NCBI GenBank assembly: GCA_946538795.1
Contig: CAMNGY010000076.1
Coordinates: 1-7,048, forward strand
Direction: 5' to 3'
Length of the DNA stretch: 7,048 nt
Source of the DNA: an uncultured Treponema sp.
GTDB taxonomy: Bacteria; Spirochaetota; Spirochaetia; Treponematales; Treponemataceae
The notes beneath the pieces are model-generated. The model was given only the letters and a program-made list of their open reading frames with translations. It was not told the DNA's origin and made no database searches. Positions 1-6,539 of the stretch are shown one piece after another. The position numbers and the translations under genes are program-made. The first letter of the stretch is position 1, and each line of letters begins with the position of its first letter.

Positions 1-578
1 AGCTTCATCTTCGCCTGAATCTCTCGGATGAGGGCAAGGATGCTGCGGGTAGTTTGCGGATCAAGTGCGCTGGTCGCCTCGTCGCAGAACAGGACGTCTG
101 GCTTTGGGGCAAGAGCGCGGGCAATGGCGACCCTCTGCTTCTGCCCGCCTGAAAGCGTGCTTATGGGAGCGTCCTCCCTGTCCTCCAGTCCCACGAGGGC
201 CAGCATCTCTTTGACGCGGGAAGCTGTCTCAGCCTTGTCCATACCGCATATCTCAAGGGGATAGGCTACGTTCTTTCCGGCCGTCCTGGATGAGAAGAGA
301 TTGAAATTCTGGAAGATCATCCCGATTTTGCGGCGCTGCTGGATCAGGGCGGCCTTGTCCAGGTTGTCCACCCGCCTGTCATCGTAATAGACGGCCCCGC
401 TGTCGGGAAGCTCCAGCAAGCTTATGAGGCGGACCAAGGAGGATTTCCCGGCCCCGCTCTTTCCGATTATGCCGAATATCTTGTTTTCGGGGATGGTCAG
501 GCAGTTGTCCTTCACCGCCTCTATCTTTTCTTTCCCGGCAAGATATGTCTTGCTCAAATGTTCCAGTCGTATCTGCAT
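1..578 (-). CDS. metN: Methionine ABC transporter ATP-binding protein MetN (partial, C-terminus outside window)
   Basis: This is the cytoplasmic ATPase that powers the MetNIQ importer for D/L-methionine. Reading starts at the ATG at 578 (MQIRLEHLSK) and runs off the window at base 1, giving 192 codons. Seen in order: Walker A GKSGAGKSS (residues 39-47), Q-loop Gln90 in MIFQNFNLFSSRT, ABC signature LSGGQKQRVAIARAL (142-156), and Walker B VLFCDEATSALDP (162-174). The FNLFSSRT stretch and the DPQTTRSIL stretch after Walker B are characteristic of MetN rather than of the LolD or amino-acid (GlnQ) subfamilies. The H-loop and the C-terminal methionine-sensing NIL domain would lie beyond base 1, as would any metI/metQ partners. 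No Shine-Dalgarno precedes the ATG; a strong promoter ends 11 nt upstream. Assignment to the MetN family is firm; substrate is inferred from family. Confidence 0.9.
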   Translation of the reverse strand, partial: MQIRLEHLSKTYLAGKEKIEAVKDNCLTIPENKIFGIIGKSGAGKSSLVRLISLLELPDSGAVYYDDRRVDNLDKAALIQQRRKIGMIFQNFNLFSSRTAGKNVAYPLEICGMDKAETASRVKEMLALVGLEDREDAPISTLSGGQKQRVAIARALAPKPDVLFCDEATSALDPQTTRSILALIREIQAKMK

Positions 579-589
579 AGTCGCCGGAA

Positions 590-618
590 ATTATAGCGAA
601 ATGCTAAGGATATGGCAA
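590..618 (-). promoter_or_regulatory. Sigma70-type promoter of metN, nearly leaderless
   Basis: On the minus strand the -35 box is TTGCCA (613-618, 5 of 6 consensus) and the -10 box is TATAAT (590-595, perfect), with a 17-bp spacer. Only 11 nt separate the -10 box from the metN ATG, so a usual start point about 7 nt downstream leaves a leader of only about 4-5 nt. There is no room for a riboswitch or a Shine-Dalgarno site on such a transcript. The boxes are seen directly; activity is inferred. Confidence 0.75.
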
Positions 619-639
619 TGGAAATGGAAATGGGCGGAG

Positions 640-745
640 GTTGTGCGGAAGGGGGCAGTGCGGGCGCAGGCAGTGCGGGTGCGGGCCATCTAAAGACACG
701 GACACGGCGCCTAAAGACACGGGCGCAGGCAGTACGGAAACACGG
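640..745. repeat. Scrambled short GC-rich repeats in the metN-pyrC divergent region
   Basis: Several overlapping short direct repeats fill this stretch. GGCAGTGCGGG occurs at 654-664 and 669-679. CGGGCGCAGGCAGT occurs at 661-674 and 720-733. CTAAAGACACGG occurs at 690-701 and 711-722. ACACGG occurs at 696, 702, 717 and 740. Just outside, 614-633 is an ATGGAA-like run. The units do not form one clean array but look like slippage or duplication products. No coding potential is convincing here, and the block lies between two divergent promoters. Confidence 0.7.
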
Positions 746-764
746 GCTTCCTGATATCGCTTGA

Positions 765-793
765 TTGTCCTTCCGTCACAATTGTGGTAACAT
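765..793 (+). promoter_or_regulatory. Candidate extended -10 promoter of pyrC, leaderless geometry
   Basis: A -10-like TAACAT (788-793, 4 of 6) is preceded by TG at 785-786, forming an extended -10 element. A -35-like TTGTCC (765-770, 4 of 6) lies 17 bp upstream. The pyrC ATG begins 6 nt after the -10 box, so the expected transcription start coincides with the A at 800. No Shine-Dalgarno sequence is present before this ATG. Each box is weak alone; the geometry matching the other two promoters in the window raises confidence. Confidence 0.45.
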
Positions 794-799
794 CGCATC

Positions 800-2140
800 A
801 TGGATCGCAAGCTGCTGATATATAACGCACGTCTTATAGACGAAATGACCGACAGGGAAGGCTCAGCGCTTCTCATAGCGGACGGGAAGATAGAGCGGGT
901 TCTTGACGGCATGGAAGCCGCCCGGCTCGTGGACGGGGCTGGCGGGGGCGCGGCTTCCTGCGGACTGGAGCTGTACGACGCGCGGGGTCAGGTGGTCATG
1001 CCGGCCTTCATCGACATGCACGCCCACTTCCGGGACCCCGGCCTGACGCAGAAGGAGGACCTTGACAGCGGGTCGCGGGCGGCGGCGGCGGGCGGGTTCG
1101 GGACGCTCGTCCTCATGCCCAACACCAGCCCCGTCATCTCCTCGCAGGAAGCCGCGCTGTCCAACAACAGGCGGGGGGCGGAAATAGGACTGGCGGAGCT
1201 GTTCCAGTCCGTCAGCATTACGAGGGATTTTGGCGGAACGGACATATCGCATCTGGAAGGTCTGGACAGGAGCAGTGTCCCCCTCATAACGGAAGACGGG
1301 CACGAGGTAAAGGACAGCGCGGTCATGCTGGAGGCCATGAAGGCCGCAGCACGCAGGGGCATAGTCGTTTCCTGCCACTGTGAGGATCCTTTCCTCGCCG
1401 CCGCCGCCCGTCCCATCCGCGCGGCCGCGCTTGAGGAACTGGGGAAAGGCAATAAGGAAGATGCGGCGAGGCTGCTTTCCAGGGCCGATGAACTGCTCCG
1501 CCTTGCCGAAGACACGGCGACCGACAGGAACATACGGCTTGCGGCAGCGGCAGGCTGCCACCTGCACCTCTGCCACGTGAGTACGGCACACTGCCTTGAA
1601 ACGGCGCTGAGGGCAAAGAAAGCCGGTCAGAACCTGAGCCTGGAGGTGACGCCTCATCACATAGGACTTACCGGGGAGGGGCTTCCCGGCATCCTGAACA
1701 TCGTGAACCCGCCCCTCCGCGCGGAGGAGGATCGTCAGGTCCTTATAGAGGCCCTGATAAGCGGGGATGCCGACGTGATTGCGACCGACCACGCTCCGCA
1801 CACGGCCGTGGACAAGAAGAACGGCAGCCCCGGATTCTCAGGCCTGGAAACAGCTTTTGCGGTGTGCTACACGAACCTCGTGCTGGACAGCGGCATGGAC
1901 CTGCGCACGCTCTCTGCCCGCATGTCGGCCGCGCCTGCCCGCCTGCTTTCGCTGGGCGACAGGGGGCTTTTACAGGCAGGCTGCCGCGCGGACCTTGCGG
2001 TTGTTGATACGGAGCGGTGCTGGACGGTACAGGGGGCGGGCTTCCGGAGCAAGGGGAAATATACCCCCTGGGAAGGTGAGGAGCTGACCGGCATGGTGAC
2101 GGCAACTTTCCATGCGGGAAGGAAGGTATACGAGGGCTAG
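800..2140 (+). CDS. pyrC: Dihydroorotase, class I (PyrC)
   Basis: This zinc amidohydrolase interconverts N-carbamoyl-L-aspartate and L-dihydroorotate, the third step of de novo pyrimidine synthesis, in the cytoplasm. At 446 residues it is near the usual class I length of about 425-430. Metal and active-site motifs are all present: the HxH pair in DMHAHFRDPG (His74, His76), Asp166 in TEDGH (the bridging Asp of class I enzymes, where class II uses carboxylated Lys), His193 in CHCED, His259 in HLCHVST, and Asp330 in ATDHAPHT, followed by PGFSGLETA. The Arg after the HxH motif (HFRDPG) is a substrate carboxylate ligand in this family. The ATG at 800 gives the expected N-terminal beta-domain (LLIYNARLID) and has no Shine-Dalgarno. 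A roughly 10-residue Gly/Ala-rich stretch (46-53) enlarges the N-terminal domain. It diverges from metN and ends in TAG. Hydantoinase or allantoinase are less likely given the dihydroorotase-type motifs. Confidence 0.92.
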   Translation: MDRKLLIYNARLIDEMTDREGSALLIADGKIERVLDGMEAARLVDGAGGGAASCGLELYDARGQVVMPAFIDMHAHFRDPGLTQKEDLDSGSRAAAAGGFGTLVLMPNTSPVISSQEAALSNNRRGAEIGLAELFQSVSITRDFGGTDISHLEGLDRSSVPLITEDGHEVKDSAVMLEAMKAAARRGIVVSCHCEDPFLAAAARPIRAAALEELGKGNKEDAARLLSRADELLRLAEDTATDRNIRLAAAAGCHLHLCHVSTAHCLETALRAKKAGQNLSLEVTPHHIGLTGEGLPGILNIVNPPLRAEEDRQVLIEALISGDADVIATDHAPHTAVDKKNGSPGFSGLETAFAVCYTNLVLDSGMDLRTLSARMSAAPARLLSLGDRGLLQAGCRADLAVVDTERCWTVQGAGFRSKGKYTPWEGEELTGMVTATFHAGRKVYEG

Positions 2141-2232
2141 GGCGCACCGCATCCCCTTAGGGCAGTTCCTCAGCCGGCCCCAACGGGATGCACCTCCATC
2201 TGCCCGCCCGGACTGCGGCGTGAGGCCGCCTG
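2141..2232. other. Convergent intergenic gap, weak inverted repeats only
   Basis: This 92-bp gap separates the converging ends of pyrC and the SGNH gene. It holds a 7-bp inverted repeat (GCATCCC at 2149-2155 and GGGATGC at 2185-2191, 29-nt loop) and a 5-bp hairpin (GCGGC at 2215-2219 and GCCGC at 2225-2229). Neither is followed by a T-tract on either strand, so no intrinsic terminator can be called; Rho-dependent ending or a different mechanism is possible. Confidence 0.4.
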
Positions 2233-3258
2233 CTAGGGCTGCATCCCCAGCTGTTCCCGGAGGGCGGCCAGCACCTGGCCCACGTTGTCCGCATTCACGT
2301 ACTCGCCGAACATATCGGCCTTGTGCGCGGATTTGTCCTCGCAAAAGATGCGGTCCAGTATCATGTCGCCTACCTGGGCCTTGTAGTGGCTGGGATCAAG
2401 GTAGTTGGAGCTGTCCGTCGTGATGGCGTTTATGCAGGAAAAGTTGTAGTACGGCGTGACGGAAGCAAGCCTTTCCAGAAAGTCCAGGTAGCCTGCCCGG
2501 ACCGAAAGCCGGTACTGGCCGGAGAACAAGGGGCTTGAGAAGACAATCAGCTTTATGCCGTTTTCCTCGCACAACGACGCTATTTCCTTCAGCGCGTTGA
2601 GCGCATCAAAATAGAAGTAGTACTGCTGGTCCGTGTCAACTGGATCGTCATCCGCATTCACGGGCTTGAAGCCGGTGTCCAGGTCGTAGCCGGCCCACCA
2701 GCCGGTCTCATAGAAGTTCCGCCGCCACTCCGCCTCGTCATCCTGCTTGTTTTTCATGATGATTGGCAATGACTGCAGTACTATCTCCGGTTTCATGTAC
2801 AGCGAATAGAAGGAAAGAAAGTCACCGTCAGCAGGATATGGCCTGTGCATCGGATCGTCAGCATGCCATTTCCAGTCAATCGCGCAGCATACCTCATCTA
2901 TGTTTATCAGAATCATCCTGATTTTGACGCCCGCCTGCAGGAAAGTCCTGATGTTGTCCAGGTGTTCCTGAGGTATGCCGAACGAGTAGTTCATGTTGTA
3001 TGTCCTGTAGCCTTCTATGTTCTCCACATGCAGCGCGCCCATGCGGGAAGACCCGAACGCAAAGGAGTCAAACTTGTCCTTGTTGTCCAGTATGTAGGAG
3101 GTCTTGATGAAATTCTCGTTCGGAGTTACGCCGTTGCGTCTGACAGCCTTCCGGTGGAATACGTTGAAGGGATCCACAAGGAGCGGGGGAAGGATAAAGG
3201 CAAGGGCAAGCGGAATGAACAAAGCCGCAAGTTTTGTGAAAAAAAGACGTTTGGTCAT
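2233..3258 (-). CDS. SGNH/DltD-AlgJ-like protein, partner of the MBOAT acyltransferase
   Basis: This is an extracytoplasmic, membrane-tethered protein of the SGNH-hydrolase-like superfamily, which in such operons helps transfer an acyl group to a cell-surface acceptor. Numbering from the ATG at 3258 (341 residues), residues about 8-28 form one hydrophobic segment (signal anchor), leaving the rest outside the membrane. FGSSRMG at 68-74 carries the likely nucleophilic Ser (block I, GxS), and DPSHY at 288-292 supplies the Asp-x-x-His pair near the C-terminus, as in DltD and AlgJ/AlgX. An upstream in-frame ATG at 3273 would add MEGQN. The 3258 start is preferred because GGAAGGA (3265-3271) sits 6 nt before it, whereas the AGGAGG near 3288 is 14 nt from the 3273 ATG. 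It lies just downstream of the MBOAT gene and is the last gene of the unit. Exact acceptor and acyl group are unknown. Confidence 0.78.
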   Translation of the reverse strand: MTKRLFFTKLAALFIPLALAFILPPLLVDPFNVFHRKAVRRNGVTPNENFIKTSYILDNKDKFDSFAFGSSRMGALHVENIEGYRTYNMNYSFGIPQEHLDNIRTFLQAGVKIRMILINIDEVCCAIDWKWHADDPMHRPYPADGDFLSFYSLYMKPEIVLQSLPIIMKNKQDDEAEWRRNFYETGWWAGYDLDTGFKPVNADDDPVDTDQQYYFYFDALNALKEIASLCEENGIKLIVFSSPLFSGQYRLSVRAGYLDFLERLASVTPYYNFSCINAITTDSSNYLDPSHYKAQVGDMILDRIFCEDKSAHKADMFGEYVNADNVGQVLAALREQLGMQP

Positions 3259-3294
3259 ATTCTGTCCTTCCATACAGTGCTGCGCGGCCTCCTG

Positions 3295-4878
3295 CTAGAA
3301 CTGAAAGTAGATGAACTGCACGGCCTCATGCGTCATAAGAAGCGAGAGCGCTATGACGAAAGCAAGGGCGTAATAGCAGGACCAGCGGACTGCCAGCGGG
3401 AAGCGGGCCAGGATTTTCCTTCCGTCTTCCCGGCGCGAGACGAACGACGCGGCGAACAGCATGGCGCAAAGGAGCATTGCCCTCAGCGCGAATTTGAAGC
3501 CGAAGCCGCTGATGTTTTCATGCAGGAGGAAAAGATTGCGGATCGTGCCTGCGAGTCCTGTGCTTCCGGCAGAGGCGATGCCTGATGCAAGCTCTGACGG
3601 CATGGAGAGGAGCTTGCTGAATGCCAGCCCAGCATCGGCAATGCTGTCCGCGCGGAAAAAGACATAGCCTATGTTGACCAGGGCAAATGTGATGAGTATC
3701 TGAACGTAATGCCAGGGCCGTATGACCTGCCCGTCTTTCTCAAGTCCCAGCCTGGTCCTGAGCCGTGAGCGTGTTTTTTCCGTGGAGATGGAGGTTATGA
3801 TGTATGCCCCGTATACTGCTCCCCATGCGACGAAATGCCATGCCGCCCCGTGCCATAGGCCGGTAGAAAGCCAGACGACGGCAAGGGCGACGTAACCTGT
3901 CGCCTTGGAAAGAGTGCGCCTGCTTTTGCCGCAGAAGGGAGCGCAGAGCTTTTTGTTCCATGCGGAGAAGCCTGCCGGATAGTAGAGGTAATCGCGGAAC
4001 CATGAGCCAAGGCTTATGTGCCATCTTCTCCAGAACTCCGGCACGGAGGCTGAGAAATAAGGATGGTTGAAGTTTTTCATCAGGCGGAAGCCGAGCACTT
4101 CTGCGCATCCGATCGCTATGTTCGAATAGCCGGCAAAGTCAGCGTACACCTGCACGGCAAAAAAGAAAGTCGCCAGCGCGACCGAGCAGCCCGTCGCACT
4201 GCCCAGGTTGCCGTAAATGCCGTTCACGTAGGGGGCCAGGCTGTCGGCAATGATTGCCTTCATGAACATGCCCCAGGCGGCTAGCTTCAGTCCTCCCGTG
4301 ATGCGCCCATAGTCAAAGCCGTTGTCGCATTTGAACTGGGGCAAAAGGTTCTCCGTCCGTTCTATGGGACCGGCTACAAGCTGGGGGAAGAAGGTGACGA
4401 ACAGGGCGTATGTGATGAAGTTCCGTTCGGCGCGGACCGTTCCCCGGTATACGTCTATTGAGTAGCCCAGTGCCTGGAAGGTGTAGAAGGAGATTCCGAC
4501 CGGCAGGGCGAGCGAGGACAGGCCGAGCGTTCGGGAACTGCCCCCGAAGAAGGCAGCGGTCGCGTTCACCGATTGCGCGAACCAGTTGTAGTATTTGAAG
4601 AAGAAGAGGATTGCCAGGTTGCTGGCGAGCGAAAGGACCAGAATCAGGCGCTTTTTGCCGGGGTATTTCTCCATGCCCAATCCCGCACAGTAGGTGATGC
4701 AGACCGAAAGCAGTATGAGCGACAGGTATGCAGGGTTCCAGCAGGCGTAGAAGAAAAGGCTTGCCGCGAGCAGGAAGAGGCGCGTCACGCTGTTCCGCCT
4801 GATCAGCGAGGAACATGCGGCATATCCCAGGCAGACAAGCGGAAAGAAAACCCAGTAGGCGGCGGAATTGAAAAGCAT
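3295..4878 (-). CDS. MBOAT family O-acyltransferase (DltB/AlgI-like)
   Basis: This polytopic inner-membrane protein of 527 residues belongs to the MBOAT family, which moves acyl groups from a cytoplasmic donor to an acceptor handled outside the membrane. Many hydrophobic segments are visible from the N-terminus (LFNSAAYWVFFPLVCLGY) to the typical C-terminal FIYFQF. Family signatures in order: PVGISFYTFQALGYSIDVYRG-type block (126-146), FFPQLVAGPIER (163-174), the EFWRRWHISLGSWFRDYLYYP block with conserved His287 (281-301), and STGLWHGAAWHF with the invariant catalytic His343 (338-349). Length and motifs match AlgI/DltB-type bacterial MBOATs. The ATG at 4878 follows the carrier-protein TAG (4880-4882) after one base, and AAGGG (4884-4888) lies 5 nt upstream, indicating translational coupling. 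The adjacent carrier protein and SGNH gene imply that these three work together. The acyl group could be acetyl, another short acyl or an amino acid; the sequence does not decide. Confidence 0.9.
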   Translation of the reverse strand: MLFNSAAYWVFFPLVCLGYAACSSLIRRNSVTRLFLLAASLFFYACWNPAYLSLILLSVCITYCAGLGMEKYPGKKRLILVLSLASNLAILFFFKYYNWFAQSVNATAAFFGGSSRTLGLSSLALPVGISFYTFQALGYSIDVYRGTVRAERNFITYALFVTFFPQLVAGPIERTENLLPQFKCDNGFDYGRITGGLKLAAWGMFMKAIIADSLAPYVNGIYGNLGSATGCSVALATFFFAVQVYADFAGYSNIAIGCAEVLGFRLMKNFNHPYFSASVPEFWRRWHISLGSWFRDYLYYPAGFSAWNKKLCAPFCGKSRRTLSKATGYVALAVVWLSTGLWHGAAWHFVAWGAVYGAYIITSISTEKTRSRLRTRLGLEKDGQVIRPWHYVQILITFALVNIGYVFFRADSIADAGLAFSKLLSMPSELASGIASAGSTGLAGTIRNLFLLHENISGFGFKFALRAMLLCAMLFAASFVSRREDGRKILARFPLAVRWSCYYALAFVIALSLLMTHEAVQFIYFQF

Positions 4879-4879
4879 C

Positions 4880-5122
4880 CTAGCCCTTTGCGGCGAGAAT
4901 CAGGTCAACCATCTGCCCCACGTTTTTCATTCCCGTCACGTCCTTCATGGCGAATTTCATTCCGAATTCGTCCTGCACGGCGTTTATGAGGCTTATGTGC
5001 ATGAGGCTGTCCCAGCCCTCCACGTCGGAAGCCGTCGTGGAGTCGGCCAGGCTTATTGAATCATCGTCGAATATGTCGCGGAAAATCTCGTTGAGCTTCC
5101 CGAAAACTTCCTCTCTCGTCAT
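4880..5122 (-). CDS. Acyl carrier protein, dedicated to the adjacent MBOAT system
   Basis: This 80-residue acidic protein has the four-helix carrier-protein pattern. The phosphopantetheine attachment site is Ser39 in VEGWDSLMHISL, with the following hydrophobic helix II (MHISLINAVQDEFGM) intact. The GWDSL form, in place of the DSLD motif usual for fatty-acid-synthesis AcpP, is common among carrier proteins encoded in surface-polymer and non-ribosomal clusters, and it lies where DltC would in a dlt-like set. It starts 9 bp after the aminopeptidase gene with a strong Shine-Dalgarno that overlaps that gene's stop codon, and ends one base before the MBOAT start. Its job is inferred to be holding the activated acyl or aminoacyl group for the MBOAT protein. 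No adenylating enzyme or phosphopantetheinyl transferase is in the window. Confidence 0.9.
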   Translation of the reverse strand: MTREEVFGKLNEIFRDIFDDDSISLADSTTASDVEGWDSLMHISLINAVQDEFGMKFAMKDVTGMKNVGQMVDLILAAKG

Positions 5123-5127
5123 AAATT

Positions 5128-5133
5128 CCTCCT
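5128..5133 (-). promoter_or_regulatory. Strong Shine-Dalgarno of the acyl carrier gene, overlapping the upstream stop codon
   Basis: On the minus strand AGGAGG occupies 5133-5128, 5 nt before the ATG at 5122. The TAG stop of the aminopeptidase gene (5134-5132) overlaps its first two bases (TAGGAGG). A terminating ribosome therefore covers the next initiation site, which predicts translational coupling. This full-consensus site contrasts with the missing Shine-Dalgarno sites before metN, pyrC and the aminopeptidase gene. Confidence 0.8.
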
Positions 5134-6502
5134 ATGCCAGCGTAAGGAATGCCTTGTAGGCTTCGAATGCCTGGGATATGTCTTCCTTGGACGTGATTTC
5201 CCAGGGGGCGTGCATGCTCAGGACGGCAACTCCCGCGTCGAGCACGTACATGCCGTATTTGGCGGCCAGGTAAGCGATCGTGCCTCCTCCGCCCTGATCC
5301 ACCTTGCCAAGTTCCGCCATCTGGTAACGGATTCCCTTGCCGTCAAGCAGCCCTCGCAGTTTCGCTATGAATTCGGGCATCGCATCGCTTGCGCTGTATT
5401 TGCCCCTGCTGCCGGTGTATTTGTTGAACACTATTCCGCCCCCCAGGAAGGAAGCGTTGTCGCGGTCGTAGAGGTCGCCGTTCTGAGGGTCGTAGGCGGC
5501 GTTCACGTCGCTGGACAGCATATAGGAATTGTTGAGGCAGCGGCGGACGGTCAGCTCCGAGTAGGTGCCCAGACGGGCAACAAGCTCGGCGACGGCGTTC
5601 TCAAAGAAGTGGCTTTCCATGCCCGTAGCCCCGACCGAACCGATCTCCTCCTTGTCCACGCAGAGGCAGCAGTTTGTCCTGCTTCCTGCGCTGGCGGCCA
5701 GCAAGGCGGCGGCCGACGTATAGGCGCAGGAGCGGTCGTCCTGACCGTAGGCCAGGATAAGGGAGCGGTCCAGCCCAAGGTCGCGGGCCTTGCCTGCGGG
5801 GACGACCTCCAGCTCGGCCGAGCCGAAGTCCGCCTCTTCAATGCCGTATTTTTCCTTCAGGATTTTTAGGACGGCTTTCTTAGCCTTGTCCTTCTCATCC
5901 TTCTTGTCCTTGTCCTTGTCTTCTCCGGTCCCGTCGTCCTTGGGGGGAGTTCCGCTGCCCAGAATGAGGTCCAGGCTCTCTCCGCTGACGAAATCTGCGG
6001 CGGACTCCTTCATCTGCTTCTGTGCCAGATGGGGCAGGATGTCGCTTATGACGAAAACGGGGTCTGCCTCGTCCTCGCCCAGGCGGACCGTGACGGTCGT
6101 TCCGTCCTTCTTGCAGACCACGCCGTGCAGTGCGAGCGGCAGGGTCAGCCACTGGTATTTCTTGATGCCGCCATAATAATGCGTGTTCAGGTAGACGAGG
6201 AAGTCCTTCTCGTAAAGGGGGTTCTGCTTCACGTCCAGGCGCGGCGAGTCTATATGCGCGCCCAGTATGTTAAGCCCGTCCTCTATGCTGCCGGTCCCCA
6301 CGTTGAACAGGGCGACCGCTTTGCCGAACTTGCTTACGAAAACCTTGTCCCCCGCCTTGAGGGACTCGCAGTCCCGTATGTCCTTGTAACCGGCGTTTTT
6401 TGCGTCCTCTATGATCCTGGCGCAGCATTCGCGCTCCGTCTTGCCGTTGTCCAGAAATGACTTGTAGCCTTCTATCAGCTTTTCATCCAGCTTTTTTTCC
6501 AT
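5132..6502 (-). CDS. apeA: M18 family aminopeptidase (type 1)
   Basis: This cytoplasmic zinc metallo-aminopeptidase trims N-terminal residues from peptides. At 456 residues it has the usual length of the type-1 M18 family. The five dinuclear zinc ligands expected for the M18/M42 fold can be placed: His83 in GAHIDSPRLD, bridging Asp255 in GQDDRS, Glu286 next to the catalytic base Glu285 in DKEEIGSVGATGM, Asp332 in LSSDVNAAYDP, and His431 in SMHAPWEI. The ELEVVPAGKARDLGLDRS segment (231-248) is also typical. A Lys/Asp-rich low-complexity insert occupies about 188-212. The ATG at 6502 is 8 nt from a perfect -10 box and has no Shine-Dalgarno, so this gene probably starts a leaderless mRNA. It heads the unit that continues into the acyl carrier, MBOAT and SGNH genes. 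The family call is firm; the gene symbol follows the type-1 naming and is less certain. Confidence 0.92.
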   Translation of the reverse strand: MEKKLDEKLIEGYKSFLDNGKTERECCARIIEDAKNAGYKDIRDCESLKAGDKVFVSKFGKAVALFNVGTGSIEDGLNILGAHIDSPRLDVKQNPLYEKDFLVYLNTHYYGGIKKYQWLTLPLALHGVVCKKDGTTVTVRLGEDEADPVFVISDILPHLAQKQMKESAADFVSGESLDLILGSGTPPKDDGTGEDKDKDKKDEKDKAKKAVLKILKEKYGIEEADFGSAELEVVPAGKARDLGLDRSLILAYGQDDRSCAYTSAAALLAASAGSRTNCCLCVDKEEIGSVGATGMESHFFENAVAELVARLGTYSELTVRRCLNNSYMLSSDVNAAYDPQNGDLYDRDNASFLGGGIVFNKYTGSRGKYSASDAMPEFIAKLRGLLDGKGIRYQMAELGKVDQGGGGTIAYLAAKYGMYVLDAGVAVLSMHAPWEITSKEDISQAFEAYKAFLTLA

Positions 6503-6510
6503 AAAAAGGC

Positions 6511-6539
6511 ATTATATAGAAGATATCCGATTGTTGCAA
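6511..6539 (-). promoter_or_regulatory. Promoter of the aminopeptidase-ACP-MBOAT-SGNH unit, leaderless geometry
   Basis: The minus strand shows TTGCAA (6534-6539, 4 of 6 to the -35 consensus) and a perfect TATAAT (6511-6516) separated by 17 bp. Eight nt (GCCTTTTT) lie between the -10 box and the ATG at 6502, so transcription should start within a base or two of the start codon. No Shine-Dalgarno could fit. The -35 box lies inside a 6-bp inverted repeat (6528-6542). Confidence 0.72.

Noticed and set aside
604..912. Minus-strand open frame of 102 codons across the metN-pyrC gap
   Set aside because: It overlaps the start of pyrC, and its C-terminal Pro/His/Leu-rich run simply translates the short repeats; no ribosome site or family similarity is recognisable.
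863..1801. Long open frame of 312 codons on the minus strand, antisense to pyrC
   Set aside because: It is fully inside pyrC, whose motifs are intact. The translation is Arg/Pro/Gly-rich with no family motif, which is typical of an antisense frame in GC-rich DNA.
2141..2232. Intrinsic terminator between pyrC and the SGNH gene
   Set aside because: Only a 5-bp hairpin and a 7-bp repeat with a long loop are present, and no T-tract follows on either strand.
3259..3273. Earlier ATG (3273) as the SGNH gene start
   Set aside because: The ribosome site for it would be 14 nt away, whereas the ATG at 3258 has GGAAGGA at a 6-nt spacing and gives a conventional signal-anchor N-terminus. The longer form cannot be excluded.
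2845..3585. Plus-strand open frame of 246 codons
   Set aside because: It is antisense to the SGNH and MBOAT genes, which have clear motifs; no domain is recognisable.
5210..5869. Plus-strand open frame of 219 codons
   Set aside because: It is antisense to the M18 aminopeptidase with its zinc ligands intact; no recognisable domain.
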